Below, one piece after another: positions 8,827 through 18,107 of a DNA stretch of 64,000 nucleotides. Both the position numbers and the translations under genes were made by a program. The notes below the pieces were generated by a model. That model was not told the DNA's origin. It saw only the letters and a list, made by a program, of their open reading frames with translations, and did not search any database. Each line of letters begins with the position of its first letter. The first letter of the stretch is position 1. Origin of the DNA: Streptomyces sp. NBC_01707 (GTDB lineage: Bacteria > Actinomycetota > Actinomycetes > Streptomycetales > Streptomycetaceae); contig NZ_CP109190.1 in assembly GCF_041438805.1 (NCBI RefSeq), forward strand, positions 8,680,001 through 8,744,000, written 5' to 3'.

Positions 8827-9642
8827 ATGAACAGCGAAACGAGCCCCGCCATCGAGCTGCGGGGGGCGAGCAAAGCGTTCCGGACTCCGTCGGGGGCGCT
8901 CCACACCGCCGTACGAGATCTGGACCTCACGATCGGGCGCGGTGAGTTCGTTGCCGTGGTGGGACCTACCGGCTGCGGCAAATCGACAACGCTGACCCTG
9001 GTCAGCGGCCTGGAGGAGCCCACCGAGGGAGAGGTGCTGGTCGCCGGTGAGCCGGTGCGTGGCATCGGCGACAAGGTCGGCTTCGTCTTCCAGCAGGACG
9101 CGGTCTTCCCCTGGCGCACCGTGCTGTCCAACGTGATGGCAGGCCCCCGCTTCCGGGGCGTGCCGAAGCCCGAGGCGAAGGAACGCGCCCGGGAGTGGCT
9201 CGCCCGGGTCGGCCTGTCCTCCTTCGAGGACCGCTATCCCCACCAGTTGTCCGGCGGCCAGCGCAAGCGTGTCGCACTCGCGGCCACGTTCGTCAATGAT
9301 CCCGAGATCCTGCTCATGGACGAACCGTTCTCCGCACTCGATGTGCAGACCAGGGCCCTGATGTCCGACGAACTGCTGGAGCTGTGGGCCGGCACCGGCG
9401 CCTCCGTCGTCTTCGTCACCCATGACCTGGAGGAGTCCATCGCGCTGGCCGACAAGGTCGTGGTCATGACCGCGGGACCGGCCACCGTCAAGGAGGTCTT
9501 CGAGATCGATCTGCCCCGCCCGCGCAAGGTCGAACAGGTGCGTCTGGAGCCCAGGTTCCTGGAGATCTACCGGGAGATCTGGTCCTCGCTCGGCGAAGAA
9601 GTCCGCATCACCCGCGAGAGGGGTGCACTCGATGTCGCCTGA
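8827..9642 (+). CDS. NitT/TauT-type ABC transporter ATP-binding protein
   Basis: A 271-residue ATPase of the nitrate/sulfonate/thiamine-precursor importer class. It has Walker A GPTGCGKST, the VFQQDAVFPWRTVLSNV Q-loop region typical of this class, signature SGGQRKR, Walker B ILLMDEPFSALD and FVTHDLEESIALADKV. The ATG at 8827 fits the usual N-terminus; the upstream in-frame extension to 8758 has no domain. It overlaps the following permease start by 11 bases. Confidence 0.9.
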   Translation: MNSETSPAIELRGASKAFRTPSGALHTAVRDLDLTIGRGEFVAVVGPTGCGKSTTLTLVSGLEEPTEGEVLVAGEPVRGIGDKVGFVFQQDAVFPWRTVLSNVMAGPRFRGVPKPEAKERAREWLARVGLSSFEDRYPHQLSGGQRKRVALAATFVNDPEILLMDEPFSALDVQTRALMSDELLELWAGTGASVVFVTHDLEESIALADKVVVMTAGPATVKEVFEIDLPRPRKVEQVRLEPRFLEIYREIWSSLGEEVRITRERGALDVA

Positions 9643-10495
9643 TTCCATCACCGCGAGCGCCGCCGTCACCAAGACCGAGCGGACCCAGGCCAGAGCGCGA
9701 GCCACCCGCAACCGCAGGTTCCTGGTGCTCGGAAGCCGGATCGCGCTGCTCTTCGCGGTCATCGGGCTGTGGGAGTGGCTGGCCCGGACCGCGGTCATCG
9801 ATCCGTTCAACTTCTCCATGCCGTCGAAGATCTGGGACCAGATCCGCACCTGGGTCGTCGACGGCACCGCACAGGGCTCCCTGTGGGAGCAGATCTGGTA
9901 CACGCTCTACGAAGCACTGCTCGGCTGGGTCATCGGTGTGATCGCCGGTGTGCTGCTCGGTATCGCGCTGGGCCGGATCCAGTTCGCCGCCGATGTCCTC
10001 GGCCCCTACATCAAGGTGCTCAACGCCCTGCCGCGCATCGTGCTCGCCCCGATCTTCCTGATCTGGTTCGGCCTCGGCCCCGCTTCGAAGGTGGCCTCGG
10101 CGGTCGTCCTCGTGTTCTTCCCCGTCTTCTTCAACGCGTTCCAGGGCGCCCGGGAGGTGGACCGCAACCTCGTCGCCAATTCCCGCATTCTGGGTGCCAG
10201 CAACCGCCAGGTCACCTTCCAGGTGGTCATCCCCTCGGCCACTTCATGGATCTTCACCAGCCTGCACGTGAGCTTCGGCTTCGCGCTCATCGGCGCCATC
10301 GTCGGTGAGTACATCGGTGCCACCAAGGGGCTCGGACTGCTGGTCGCCGCTTCCCAGGGCACCTTCAACGCCGCCGGCGTCTACGCCGCGATGGTGATCC
10401 TCGCGGTCGTCGCGCTGCTGGCCGAAGGCCTGTTGACCTTCCTCGAGAAGCGGCTCTTCCGCTGGAAGCCGGCTGACGCCGACTCCGCGCGCTGA
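9632..10495 (+). CDS. NitT/TauT-type ABC transporter permease
   Basis: A 287-residue permease with about six membrane helices. The family loop is visible as NSRILGASNRQVTFQVVIPSA, and the SSUC/TauC-like start is LFAVIGLWEWLART. The ATG at 9632 is preferred to a GTG at 9623 because an AGAGGGG ribosome-binding site lies eight bases before it. Translation is coupled to the ATPase by overlap. About 85 bases separate it from the binding-protein gene, still in the same operon. Confidence 0.9.
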   Translation: MSPDSITASAAVTKTERTQARARATRNRRFLVLGSRIALLFAVIGLWEWLARTAVIDPFNFSMPSKIWDQIRTWVVDGTAQGSLWEQIWYTLYEALLGWVIGVIAGVLLGIALGRIQFAADVLGPYIKVLNALPRIVLAPIFLIWFGLGPASKVASAVVLVFFPVFFNAFQGAREVDRNLVANSRILGASNRQVTFQVVIPSATSWIFTSLHVSFGFALIGAIVGEYIGATKGLGLLVAASQGTFNAAGVYAAMVILAVVALLAEGLLTFLEKRLFRWKPADADSAR

Positions 10496-10579
10496 CCTCT
10501 GCTCCACACAGCGGCGCCCACTCCCCGGGCCGCCCGCCATTCGAATATCCGATTGCTTCTTCACGAGGACGTGAACCAG

Positions 10580-11620
10580 ATGCGTACACTCACCCGGGTC
10601 TCGGCCGTCGCCGTCGCCGGCGCACTCGCCCTGACCACCCTGACCGCCTGTGGCTCCAACTCCTCCGGCGGTGCCTCCGACGGCAAGAACGTCAAGGTCA
10701 AGATCATGGTGGGGGGACTCGACAAGGTCATCTACCTGCCCGCGATGCTCACCGAGCGGCTGGGCTACTTCAAGGACGAAGGGGTGTCGGTACAGCTCCT
10801 GACCGAGCCGGCGGGCGTCCAGGCCGAGACCGCCCTGGTCTCCGGAGATGTGCAGGGAACGGTCGGCTTCTACGACCACACCCTCGACCTCCAGGTGAAG
10901 GGCAAGCAGGTCGAGTCGGTCGTCCAGTTCTCACAGGCTCCTGGCGAGGTCGAGATCGTCTCCAACCAGGCGGCGGGCGACATCAAGTCACCGAAGGACT
11001 TCAAGGGCAAGAAGCTCGGTGTGACGGGCATCGGCTCCTCGACCGACTTCCTGACGAAGTACCTCGCCGTCAACAGCGATGTGCAGACCAGCCAGTTCAC
11101 GCCCGTCGCGGTGGGAGCGGGTCAGACCTTCATCTCCGCCCTCCAGCAGGGCTCCATCCAGGGCGGCATGACCACCGACCCGACCGTCGCCACCATCCTG
11201 GACAAGAAGCTCGGCAAGATTCTCGTCGACATGCGCACCCCCGAAGGGTCCAAGCAGGCGCTCGGCGGGCTCTACCCGTCCTCCAGCCTGTACATGCAGA
11301 CCGAATGGGTCAACAGTCACAAGGAAACCGTCCAGAAGCTGGCCAACGCCTTCGTCAGGACACTGAAGTGGATGTCCACGCACAGCGCGGACGAGATCGC
11401 GGCCAAGATGCCCGCCGACTACGCGCAGGGAGGCGGCAAGGCCCTCTACGCGCAGGCCATCAAGAGCACGCTGCCCATGTTCACCACGGACGGCGTCATG
11501 CCGGCGGACGGACCTGCCACCGTCGAGCGGGTCCTGAAGGCCTTCAACCCGAACTTGAAGAACGCCGAGGTCGACCTCGACAAGACCTTCACCACGGAGT
11601 TCGTCAAGAACGCAGGCTGA
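10580..11620 (+). CDS. NitT/TauT-type substrate-binding lipoprotein
   Basis: A 346-residue solute-binding lipoprotein of the SsuA/ThiY (NMT1-like) class. The signal sequence ends in a lipobox LTAC near residue 22. Conserved features include IYLPAMLTERLGYFKDEGV, a region matching the usual GxGSxxDFLxKY segment, and the ALQQGSIQGGMTTDPTV stretch that lines the ligand cleft. The ATG at 10580 is chosen over a GTG at 10571 because the latter sits only one base from the GAGGA site. No TPP riboswitch was recognised upstream, which argues weakly against thiamine precursors. Confidence 0.9.
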   Translation: MRTLTRVSAVAVAGALALTTLTACGSNSSGGASDGKNVKVKIMVGGLDKVIYLPAMLTERLGYFKDEGVSVQLLTEPAGVQAETALVSGDVQGTVGFYDHTLDLQVKGKQVESVVQFSQAPGEVEIVSNQAAGDIKSPKDFKGKKLGVTGIGSSTDFLTKYLAVNSDVQTSQFTPVAVGAGQTFISALQQGSIQGGMTTDPTVATILDKKLGKILVDMRTPEGSKQALGGLYPSSSLYMQTEWVNSHKETVQKLANAFVRTLKWMSTHSADEIAAKMPADYAQGGGKALYAQAIKSTLPMFTTDGVMPADGPATVERVLKAFNPNLKNAEVDLDKTFTTEFVKNAG

Positions 11621-11700
11621 CCTCAGGCAAGCCGATCCCCCGAACGGCGGAACACGCCGTACGAGGCTGATGCGATACGGACCGGCGCCCGGCGAAGGGC

Positions 11701-11750
11701 GACAGAGGCGCTTGACGGAGAGGCCGATCCCTCCGTCAAGCGCCTCTGTC
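11701..11750. terminator. 20-bp perfect-stem terminator
   Basis: A perfect 20-bp inverted repeat (11701-11720 with 11731-11750) around a ten-base loop lies 80 bases after the binding-protein gene. It is the strongest hairpin I found in the window. Confidence 0.88.
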
Positions 11751-11804
11751 ACCTTCTGGCTAAGGTCGACGAGGGGCCCGAGTACCTGATCGACGGAGGC
11801 TCCC

Positions 11805-12269
11805 ATGGAACTGAAGCTTGAAGCGCGCGACGTGGCCCCGCGCCTCGCCACCGGTGTGTTCATCCTGAACTCGGGGCTGAGCAAATTGCGAGCGGACCAG
11901 GAGACGGCGGCGGGCGTGCACGGCATGGCCTGCATCGCCTATCCGTTCTTGGAGAAGTTGGACGCACGGCGCTTCACCCGGCTGCTCGCCCTGTCCGAGA
12001 TCGCTGTCGGCGGGACGCTGCTCACCCCCTTCGTACCGACCAGGCTGGCCGGAGCGGCGCTCACCGGGTTCTCCGCGGGGCTGGTCGGTCTGTACCTGAG
12101 GGTTCCCGGAATGCGGGAGCCCGGCAGTCTGCGTCCTACCCAGAACGGCATCCCGCTGGCCAAGGATTTCTGGATGCTGGGCATGGGAATCGGATTCCTG
12201 GGCGCGCATTCACCACGTGGAGGCGAAAGCGCGCGCCGGTGTCCGTGGCACCGGTGCGGACGTCACTGA
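11805..12269 (+). CDS. DoxX-like membrane protein
   Basis: A 154-residue integral membrane protein resembling the DoxX family: four hydrophobic stretches and the N-terminal PRLATGVFILNSGLSKLRAD segment, which matches the usual start of these quinone/redox-linked membrane proteins. The C-terminal 25 residues are hydrophilic and Arg/His/Cys-containing. A GGAGG site five bases upstream of the ATG supports the start. Function is only known at family level. It stands alone between the ABC terminator and the DinB-like gene. Confidence 0.78.
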   Translation: MELKLEARDVAPRLATGVFILNSGLSKLRADQETAAGVHGMACIAYPFLEKLDARRFTRLLALSEIAVGGTLLTPFVPTRLAGAALTGFSAGLVGLYLRVPGMREPGSLRPTQNGIPLAKDFWMLGMGIGFLGAHSPRGGESARRCPWHRCGRH

Positions 12270-12390
12270 CGGGACGACCCGCTCCGGGCGGGCGGTCGGC
12301 GTCCGCTACCCGCGACCCACCTGACGTGCGGCGGACCTGCGACGCGTGTCGATGGCAGGGTCCGGGCGCGGGAACGGCGATGGTGTTCGC

Positions 12391-12900
12391 ATGAACAGCG
12401 CAGACCTTTTGACGGACGCGTTCACACGAATCCAGGAAGCGGTGCACTCGGCGGTCGAGGGCCTGTCCACCGACGACCTGCACGTCCGGCTCGACGACGG
12501 CGCGAACTCGATCGCCTGGCTGGTGTGGCACCTCACCCGGATCCAGGACGACCATGTCTCGGATGCGGCCGGTGTGCAGCAGGTCTGGTTCTCCCAGGAC
12601 TGGGCCTCCCGATTCGATCTGCCCTTCGACAAGGGAGCCACCGGATACGGGCAGGGCAGCAAACAGGTCGCGGCTGTCCGGGTGGGCTCACCCGAACTGC
12701 TGCTCGGCTACTACGACGCCGTCCACGAGCAGAGCGTCGAGTTCATCAGCGGGCTCCACCCCAGGTCCCTGGAGCGCATCGTGGATGAGACCTGGTCGCC
12801 GCCGGTCACCCTCGGCGTGCGTCTGATCAGCGTCGTCGCGGACGACCTGCAGCATGTCGGCCAGGCAGCATTCGTCCGGGGTTCGCTGGAACGCCGGTAG
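12391..12900 (+). CDS. DinB-like (DUF664) putative mycothiol-dependent transferase
   Basis: A 169-residue four-helix-bundle protein of the DinB/DUF664 superfamily. The probable metal-binding histidines are visible in LVWHLTRIQDDH and in the C-terminal DDLQHVGQAAFVRG helix. Members of this family in actinobacteria include mycothiol-dependent transferases acting in detoxification; the substrate is unknown. The ATG at 12391 is chosen because the bundle starts there; an in-frame upstream extension to 12346 looks non-coding. Confidence 0.82.
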   Translation: MNSADLLTDAFTRIQEAVHSAVEGLSTDDLHVRLDDGANSIAWLVWHLTRIQDDHVSDAAGVQQVWFSQDWASRFDLPFDKGATGYGQGSKQVAAVRVGSPELLLGYYDAVHEQSVEFISGLHPRSLERIVDETWSPPVTLGVRLISVVADDLQHVGQAAFVRGSLERR

Positions 12901-12912
12901 CGCCGTTCGCGG

Positions 12913-12943
12913 CCGGGCGGTGCGCGCTCCGCGTGCCGCCCGG
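12913..12943. terminator. bidirectional hairpin between convergent genes
   Basis: An 8-bp outer stem CCGGGCGG/CCGCCCGG, a symmetric TG/TG internal loop and a 4-bp CGCG inner stem with a three-base loop lie between the DinB-like gene and the convergent aldo/keto reductase gene. Confidence 0.65.
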
Positions 12944-12965
12944 GCCCGGCGACGCTGCCCACGGA

Positions 12966-13931
12966 TCACGAGTAGAAGTTGCGCTCCCACCGGTGCTTGG
13001 CCAGCACGGCCAGCTGGTCGTTGGTGAGCGGGCGTCCGTCGCTCAGGGCCGTGTTGCGCTCGACGTTGCGTACGGAGCGCATTCCGGGGATGACGGTGGA
13101 AACCGCGGGCGAACTCAGTACGAACCGCAACGCGTGCTCGGCGATCTCATCGGGGGCGATGCCGAGGTCGGCGACGATCGCGGCCACCCGCTGTTCGACC
13201 TGTGCGGGGCGGTCGTCGCGGAAGTAGCGGTTGCGCCAGTCGCCCTCGGGAAACGTCGTACCGGCGGTGATCCGGCCGGTGAGGCCGCCCTCGTCCAGCG
13301 CCACTCGCACGACGACACCGACGCCGTGCTCCTCACAGGCCGGCAGCAGCGCGTCGGCCGGCGCCTGGTCGAAGAGGTTGTAGATGACCTGCACGCTGTC
13401 CACCGTGCCGCTGCGCACGAGCGCGAGTGCGTTGTCGGGCTGGTGGTCGTTGATGGAGACCCCGAACAGGCGGATCTTGCCCTCCTGCTTCAGCTCCGCG
13501 ATCGTCTCCAGCCAGTCACCACGGCCGACCCAGTCATCGCTCCACACATGGAACTGGAGTACGTCGAAGTGGTCCAGGCCGCTGCTGCGCAGACTGGTCT
13601 CCAGGCTCTTGCGGATGTGCTCGCCGGGGAACGCCTCGGCCGGGTCCAGTCCGTCGGGCGCCGGCCACGTGCGGTTCTTCGGCGGCACCTTGGTCGCGAC
13701 GAGCACCTCGTCGTCGGCCCGCTCACGGACGACCCGGCCGACGATTCGCTCGCTCTCGCCGTAGCCGCGCGCCGTATCGATGAAGTTCACGCCGAGGTCG
13801 ATGGCCCGGTGCAGGGCGCGTACGGATTCGTCCTCCGTGGCACCCACCCAGCTGGACTCACCGATGCCCCACGCGCCGTATCCGATCTCGGACACGGACA
13901 GTCCACTGCGTCCCAGCTCGCGGTAGCGCAC
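12966..13931 (-). CDS. aldo/keto reductase
   Basis: A 321-residue NADPH-type TIM-barrel oxidoreductase. The catalytic residues are visible: Asp and Tyr in [13 protein letters not shown], Lys in [10 protein letters not shown] and His in VLQFHVWSD. The C-terminal cofactor-binding part contains [16 protein letters not shown]. It would reduce an aldehyde or ketone in the cytosol. A GTG at 13931 is chosen because GGAGG at 13938-13942 lies six bases before it; the in-frame ATG at 13937 directly abuts the GGAGG and is unlikely. The open frame extends to 13949. Confidence 0.92.
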   Translation of the reverse strand: MRYRELGRSGLSVSEIGYGAWGIGESSWVGATEDESVRALHRAIDLGVNFIDTARGYGESERIVGRVVRERADDEVLVATKVPPKNRTWPAPDGLDPAEAFPGEHIRKSLETSLRSSGLDHFDVLQFHVWSDDWVGRGDWLETIAELKQEGKIRLFGVSINDHQPDNALALVRSGTVDSVQVIYNLFDQAPADALLPACEEHGVGVVVRVALDEGGLTGRITAGTTFPEGDWRNRYFRDDRPAQVEQRVAAIVADLGIAPDEIAEHALRFVLSSPAVSTVIPGMRSVRNVERNTALSDGRPLTNDQLAVLAKHRWERNFYS

Positions 13932-14101
13932 AATCATCCTCCACGTCATCGTCCTCGTCCTGACCGAGCCGACGGCTTACGCCAGGAATCACGTTGACAA
14001 TAAGCGACTCGGGCGGCCGGGTCAGTCGGGTTTCGCCGCGGCCGAAGTCGCCCGTACGCGGGCCGATGGTGCAGGTGCCGCGGAGTGGCCGAGGTAGTAG
14101 C

Positions 14102-15490
14102 TCACAACCCCTGTCCCGGTGCTGCCGTGGCGTCCACGGCATAGCGCGGCGCGTGCCGCGGCCAGGGCCTGGCGGCTTCGATCTGCGCGGCGAGTTCGAG
14201 CAGGCGCTTCTCACCGCCGGGCTTGGCGACGAGCTGCACCGCGACAGGCATCGCGTCGTCGTCCACCCCCACAGGCACGGCGAGCGCCGGCCAACCCGCG
14301 ATGTTCCAGGAGCCGAAGAGTGAGGCCGTACGGGTGCTGACCGCCGAGGTGCGCAGCGCGCCGTGCTCGCCCCAGCGCTTCGCCTGCGCTGCCGGCCGGC
14401 TGAGCGCGGGCAGCAGCAGGACGTCGATCTGTCCGAAGAAGCGTTCTGCCGCTTCGGTGCGCCAGCGGTCCCGCGCCTGGTCCCCTCGCAGGTGCGTGGC
14501 CGTCAGCGTCCTGCCGATCGCGGCCAACCGCCGGGTGCGCCGGTCGAGTTCGGCGCGGTCGAGTCCCTCGGCGCTCCGGTGCGCCGAGGCGTACCAGGTG
14601 CCCAGCGACGCAGGTCCCAGCCATGCCGGGTAGCGCCGGGTGTGCCGGGTCACCGTGTGCCCGAGTCCTTCCAGCAGTTTTCCGGCCTTCAGCGCGGCAT
14701 GGCGGTATTCGGCGGCGATCGGAAAGCCCGGCGACATCGACCGGACCGAGACACCGATTCGCAGCGGGCCCGGTTCGCCGAGCTGCGCGTAGTCCGGTTC
14801 ACCGGACATCACGGCCAGTCCGAGCGCGGCGTCCCGCACCGTGGTCGCGATCGGTCCGTTCTCGACCAGGTCGAACCAGGTCAGTTCGTCCGGTGCGTGC
14901 GGCACGACGCCGCGCCCGGGCTTGATCCCGATGGTTCCGCAGCAGGCGCAGGGGATGCGGATCGAGCCGAACCCGTCGTTGCCGTGCGCCAGTGGGACCA
15001 GGCCGGCGGCCACCGCGGCCGCGCTGCCGCCCGAGGAGCCACCGGGTGTGCGCTGCTCGTTCCAGGGGTTGCGGGCGATCCCGTAGACGCTGTCCGCCAT
15101 CGGGACCAGGCAGAGTTCCGGCACGTTGGTCAGACCGATCACCACGGCGCCCGCGGCCCGCAGCCGCTCGACGATCACATGGTCGGCGGCGCTGCGGTCC
15201 GGCGCAGTGGCAGCGGATCCGCTGCGGGCCTGCTCGCCCGCGACCGCGATGTTGTCCTTGATCGCAACCGGGACCCCTGCGAGCGGCAGGGAAGCGCGGT
15301 CGACCCTCCGGTCCACCGCTTCGGCCTCTGCCTGCGCCTTCTCCGCCCGCACGTGCCGGAAGGCGGACAGGCTCGGGTCGAGCCGCGCGATGCGGTCCAG
15401 ATGCTGGCGGGTGACGTCGGCCGCGCCGGCCCGTCCTTCACGTACGGCGGCAGCGATGTCGACGGCGGTGCGGCCGGTCCAGTCAGTCAT
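14102..15490 (-). CDS. amidase signature family hydrolase
   Basis: A 462-residue amidase. The Ser-cisSer-Lys triad can be placed as K78 (in PVAIKDN), S152 (in PGGSSGGSAAAVA) and nucleophile S176 (in NDGFGSIRIP, matching the usual GxDxGGSxRxP). It hydrolyses a carboxamide, but the substrate is not predictable. The ATG at 15490 gives the normal length; the frame is open further upstream without homologous sequence. It is divergent from the PAS-GAF regulator, with a palindromic candidate operator at 15544-15557 between them. Confidence 0.9.
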   Translation of the reverse strand: MTDWTGRTAVDIAAAVREGRAGAADVTRQHLDRIARLDPSLSAFRHVRAEKAQAEAEAVDRRVDRASLPLAGVPVAIKDNIAVAGEQARSGSAATAPDRSAADHVIVERLRAAGAVVIGLTNVPELCLVPMADSVYGIARNPWNEQRTPGGSSGGSAAAVAAGLVPLAHGNDGFGSIRIPCACCGTIGIKPGRGVVPHAPDELTWFDLVENGPIATTVRDAALGLAVMSGEPDYAQLGEPGPLRIGVSVRSMSPGFPIAAEYRHAALKAGKLLEGLGHTVTRHTRRYPAWLGPASLGTWYASAHRSAEGLDRAELDRRTRRLAAIGRTLTATHLRGDQARDRWRTEAAERFFGQIDVLLLPALSRPAAQAKRWGEHGALRTSAVSTRTASLFGSWNIAGWPALAVPVGVDDDAMPVAVQLVAKPGGEKRLLELAAQIEAARPWPRHAPRYAVDATAAPGQGL

Positions 15491-15543
15491 GGTTGATGAG
15501 TCAACCTCGCGCTGCCCGCACCGCCAATGCCTCTGCACCCGTG

Positions 15544-15557
15544 TTACCGAACGGTAA
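15544..15557. promoter_or_regulatory. TTACCG-AA-CGGTAA palindrome between divergent genes
   Basis: A 6-2-6 inverted repeat lies in the amidase/PAS-GAF divergent gap, 53 bases from the amidase start. The ACCG/CGGT form is common for TetR-family operators; no regulator gene for it is adjacent. Confidence 0.45.
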
Positions 15558-15662
15558 TCTCTTGCGGTACGGGGTGGGGCGGCCGGGGGACAAGTTGTGA
15601 GCCGGTTCCCGTGGAGGAGACTGGGAGCACGAGGACGCAGATGCAGGACGAGGCTGGTGGAC

Positions 15663-18107
15663 ATGGGTGCACCGGACGTCGAAAATCGAACGGACCGGCT
15701 CGACGCGCACACGATACGGATCGGGGCCCGGGCCGAAGTCGGAGTGCGAGGCGTCATCACCGGATGGAGCCGGGAAGCGGAGCAGTTGCTCGGATACCCG
15801 GCCGAATGGGTGCTGGGCCGACCGGCGACGGAGTTCCTGGCCACGGCTGTGGAATCGACTGATGCCGATGGCGCAATGAGCGTGGTGCGTCATCGCGACG
15901 GCCGACCGGTGCCCTGCAGGCTGACCATCTGCCCTGTGGAATCGACGGGGACAGGAAGCGGTGCCGACGCGCGGTGGACGGTGACGCTCGTCCCGACGGG
16001 CCCCCCTGAGTCGGACCTGGACCGGGCGCTGCTCGAAGCGCTGTTCACCCGGTCCCCGGTGGGGCTCTTCGTTCTCGACCCGCAGCTGCGGCTGGTGCGG
16101 TTCAGCAGCGCCGCGGAAGGCATGCACGGCGCCCCTGCTGCGGGAGCGCTCGGCAAACGGCCGACCGAGGCATGGCCCGACTTCAGCCCGGAGCTGGTGG
16201 AACGGGTGTTGACTCGTGTGCTGGACACGGGTGAACCGGTGATGGGTTTCGAGAAGCACGGCAAGCCGCCGGGGGATCCTGACCACACGCACGTCTACTC
16301 GGTCTCCGCGTTCCGCCTCGAGGACGACGACGGCCGTGTTCTGGGAGTGGCTGACGCCGCGGTCGACGTCACCGAACGCTACCTCGCGCAGGAGCGGCTC
16401 GCTCTGCTCGCCGAGGGCGGTTCTCGCATCGGTACCGGACTCGATGTGATGCGCACGGCCCAGGAGTTGGCCGAGGTGGCGGTGCCCAAGCTGGCCGACA
16501 GCATCGGCGTGGAGGTTCTGGAGCCGGTACTCATGGGCGAGGAGATCTCTTCCGGCCCGGTGCAGTCCGGGGCCGTGCTGCGTCGGGCCGCGTCGCGGTC
16601 CCGGCGGCCGGGCACCCGGCCGGGCGCCTACCCGGTCGGCGAGTCCAGCACCTTCCCGCCGACGTCACCGTCGTCGCAGGCTCTCTCCGATCTGCAACCG
16701 CGGCTGATCAGCCCGCTGACCCCCGACAGCGACTGGGTGCGGAGCGATCCCGTTCGCGGCCGGCGGATGCTGGAGGAGAAGATCCACTCACTCATGTTCG
16801 TACCGCTGGTCGCCCAGGACCGTGCCCTGGGGATCGCCACCTTCTACCGCTGGGGGGAGCAGGGCCCGTTCCAGCAGGACGATCTCACGGTGGCCACCGA
16901 GCTCGGGCGCCGCACCGCTCTCTGTCTGGACAACGCCCGCCGCTACCTGCGCGAGCACGACTCCCTGATGGCGCTGCAGCGCAGTCTGCTTCCGACGGGA
17001 CCTCCCCGGAACAACGGGGTGGAGGTGGCCTACGAGTACGTGCACGGCGGGGCCGGCGGTGACTGGGTCGATGTCGTGCCGCTGTCGGGGGCCCGGGTGG
17101 CGCTCGTGGCAGGCAGCGTGCCCGGGCGTGGCATGGAGGCAGCCGCCGCCATGGGACGGCTCCGCGCGGCCGTGCACACGCTCTCCGATCTGGACCTGGA
17201 GCCCGACGAGATGCTCGCTCGCCTCGATGACCTGGTACGCCGTCTCGCCGACGACGCCGGTCCGCGGCGCGACGGCAACGAACCCGCCCACGAAGCAGGC
17301 TCCGAAGCGCCCCATGCCGACTCGGGTGCCTGGTGCACCTTCCTCTATCTGGTCTACGACCCCATCTCCCTGCGCTGCTGCGCGGCCGGCGCGGGCCATC
17401 CCGGCCCCGCTGTCGTCCACCCGGACGGGACAGCGATGATGCTGGACGTTCCGCCCGCCGCTCCACTCGGCCTCCCCGGGCCGTCGTTCGCGAAGACCGA
17501 CGTGATGCTGCCGGAGGGGTCGGTGCTCGCACTCCACACCAGCGGGCGCCTGCGGGCGCGCGGCGGCGATCCGGAAGAGGCGCGACTCGCGGACCTGCTC
17601 GCCCGGCCGTCCGGGTCGGTGCAGGAGACGGCCTGCATGATCACCGAGGCGCTGGTCCCGGAGCAGGCCGGCCAGGACGCCGCCGTCCTCGTCGCCCGTA
17701 CCCACGCGCTGGACCCCGGCCGGGTCGCATCGTGGGACCTGCCGACGGACCCGGCCGTGGTCTCCACGGCCCGGTCGCTCGTCACCCGCCAACTCACATC
17801 ATGGAACCTGCGCGAGGAGGCGTTCGCCACCGAGCTCATCGCCAGCGAGCTCGTCACCAACGCCATGAGGCACGCCGAGGCCCCCATCCGACTGCGCCTG
17901 ATCCACGACCTCGTCCTGACCTGCGAGGTCTTCGACGGCAGCAGCACCGCGCCACGGCTTCGACATGCCCGCACCACCGACGAGGGCGGCCGGGGGCTGT
18001 TCCTCGTAGCCCAGTGCTCCGACCGCTGGGGAACGCGTTACACGCAGCAGGGCAAGACCATCTGGACCGAGCAGAAGCTGGTCCACGAAGCGGGGGAGCC
18101 GGCCTGA
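15663..18107 (+). CDS. PAS-PAS-GAF-SpoIIE-like-HATPase regulator with degenerate phosphatase domain
   Basis: An 814-residue cytosolic signalling protein: PAS (about 20-110), PAS (about 125-240), GAF (about 260-430), a SpoIIE/PP2C-like domain (about 450-655) and an RsbW-like HATPase (about 690-805; ELVTNAMRHA, then GGRGLFLVAQ). In the phosphatase part, D467 (GDWVD) is kept. The usual GDxxGHG is GSVPGRG with Ser485, and the usual TDG is TSG with Ser627, so metal binding is probably impaired. The family normally controls partner-switching anti-sigma systems. The ATG at 15663 is chosen over a GTG at 15597 because the extra codons are rich in rare AGA/AGG, although that GTG has a good GGGGGA site. 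Confidence 0.85.
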   Translation: MGAPDVENRTDRLDAHTIRIGARAEVGVRGVITGWSREAEQLLGYPAEWVLGRPATEFLATAVESTDADGAMSVVRHRDGRPVPCRLTICPVESTGTGSGADARWTVTLVPTGPPESDLDRALLEALFTRSPVGLFVLDPQLRLVRFSSAAEGMHGAPAAGALGKRPTEAWPDFSPELVERVLTRVLDTGEPVMGFEKHGKPPGDPDHTHVYSVSAFRLEDDDGRVLGVADAAVDVTERYLAQERLALLAEGGSRIGTGLDVMRTAQELAEVAVPKLADSIGVEVLEPVLMGEEISSGPVQSGAVLRRAASRSRRPGTRPGAYPVGESSTFPPTSPSSQALSDLQPRLISPLTPDSDWVRSDPVRGRRMLEEKIHSLMFVPLVAQDRALGIATFYRWGEQGPFQQDDLTVATELGRRTALCLDNARRYLREHDSLMALQRSLLPTGPPRNNGVEVAYEYVHGGAGGDWVDVVPLSGARVALVAGSVPGRGMEAAAAMGRLRAAVHTLSDLDLEPDEMLARLDDLVRRLADDAGPRRDGNEPAHEAGSEAPHADSGAWCTFLYLVYDPISLRCCAAGAGHPGPAVVHPDGTAMMLDVPPAAPLGLPGPSFAKTDVMLPEGSVLALHTSGRLRARGGDPEEARLADLLARPSGSVQETACMITEALVPEQAGQDAAVLVARTHALDPGRVASWDLPTDPAVVSTARSLVTRQLTSWNLREEAFATELIASELVTNAMRHAEAPIRLRLIHDLVLTCEVFDGSSTAPRLRHARTTDEGGRGLFLVAQCSDRWGTRYTQQGKTIWTEQKLVHEAGEPA

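Noticed and set aside
10496..10579. Possible TPP riboswitch before the NitT/TauT binding protein
   Set aside because: The conserved CUGAGA and related core elements are not present.
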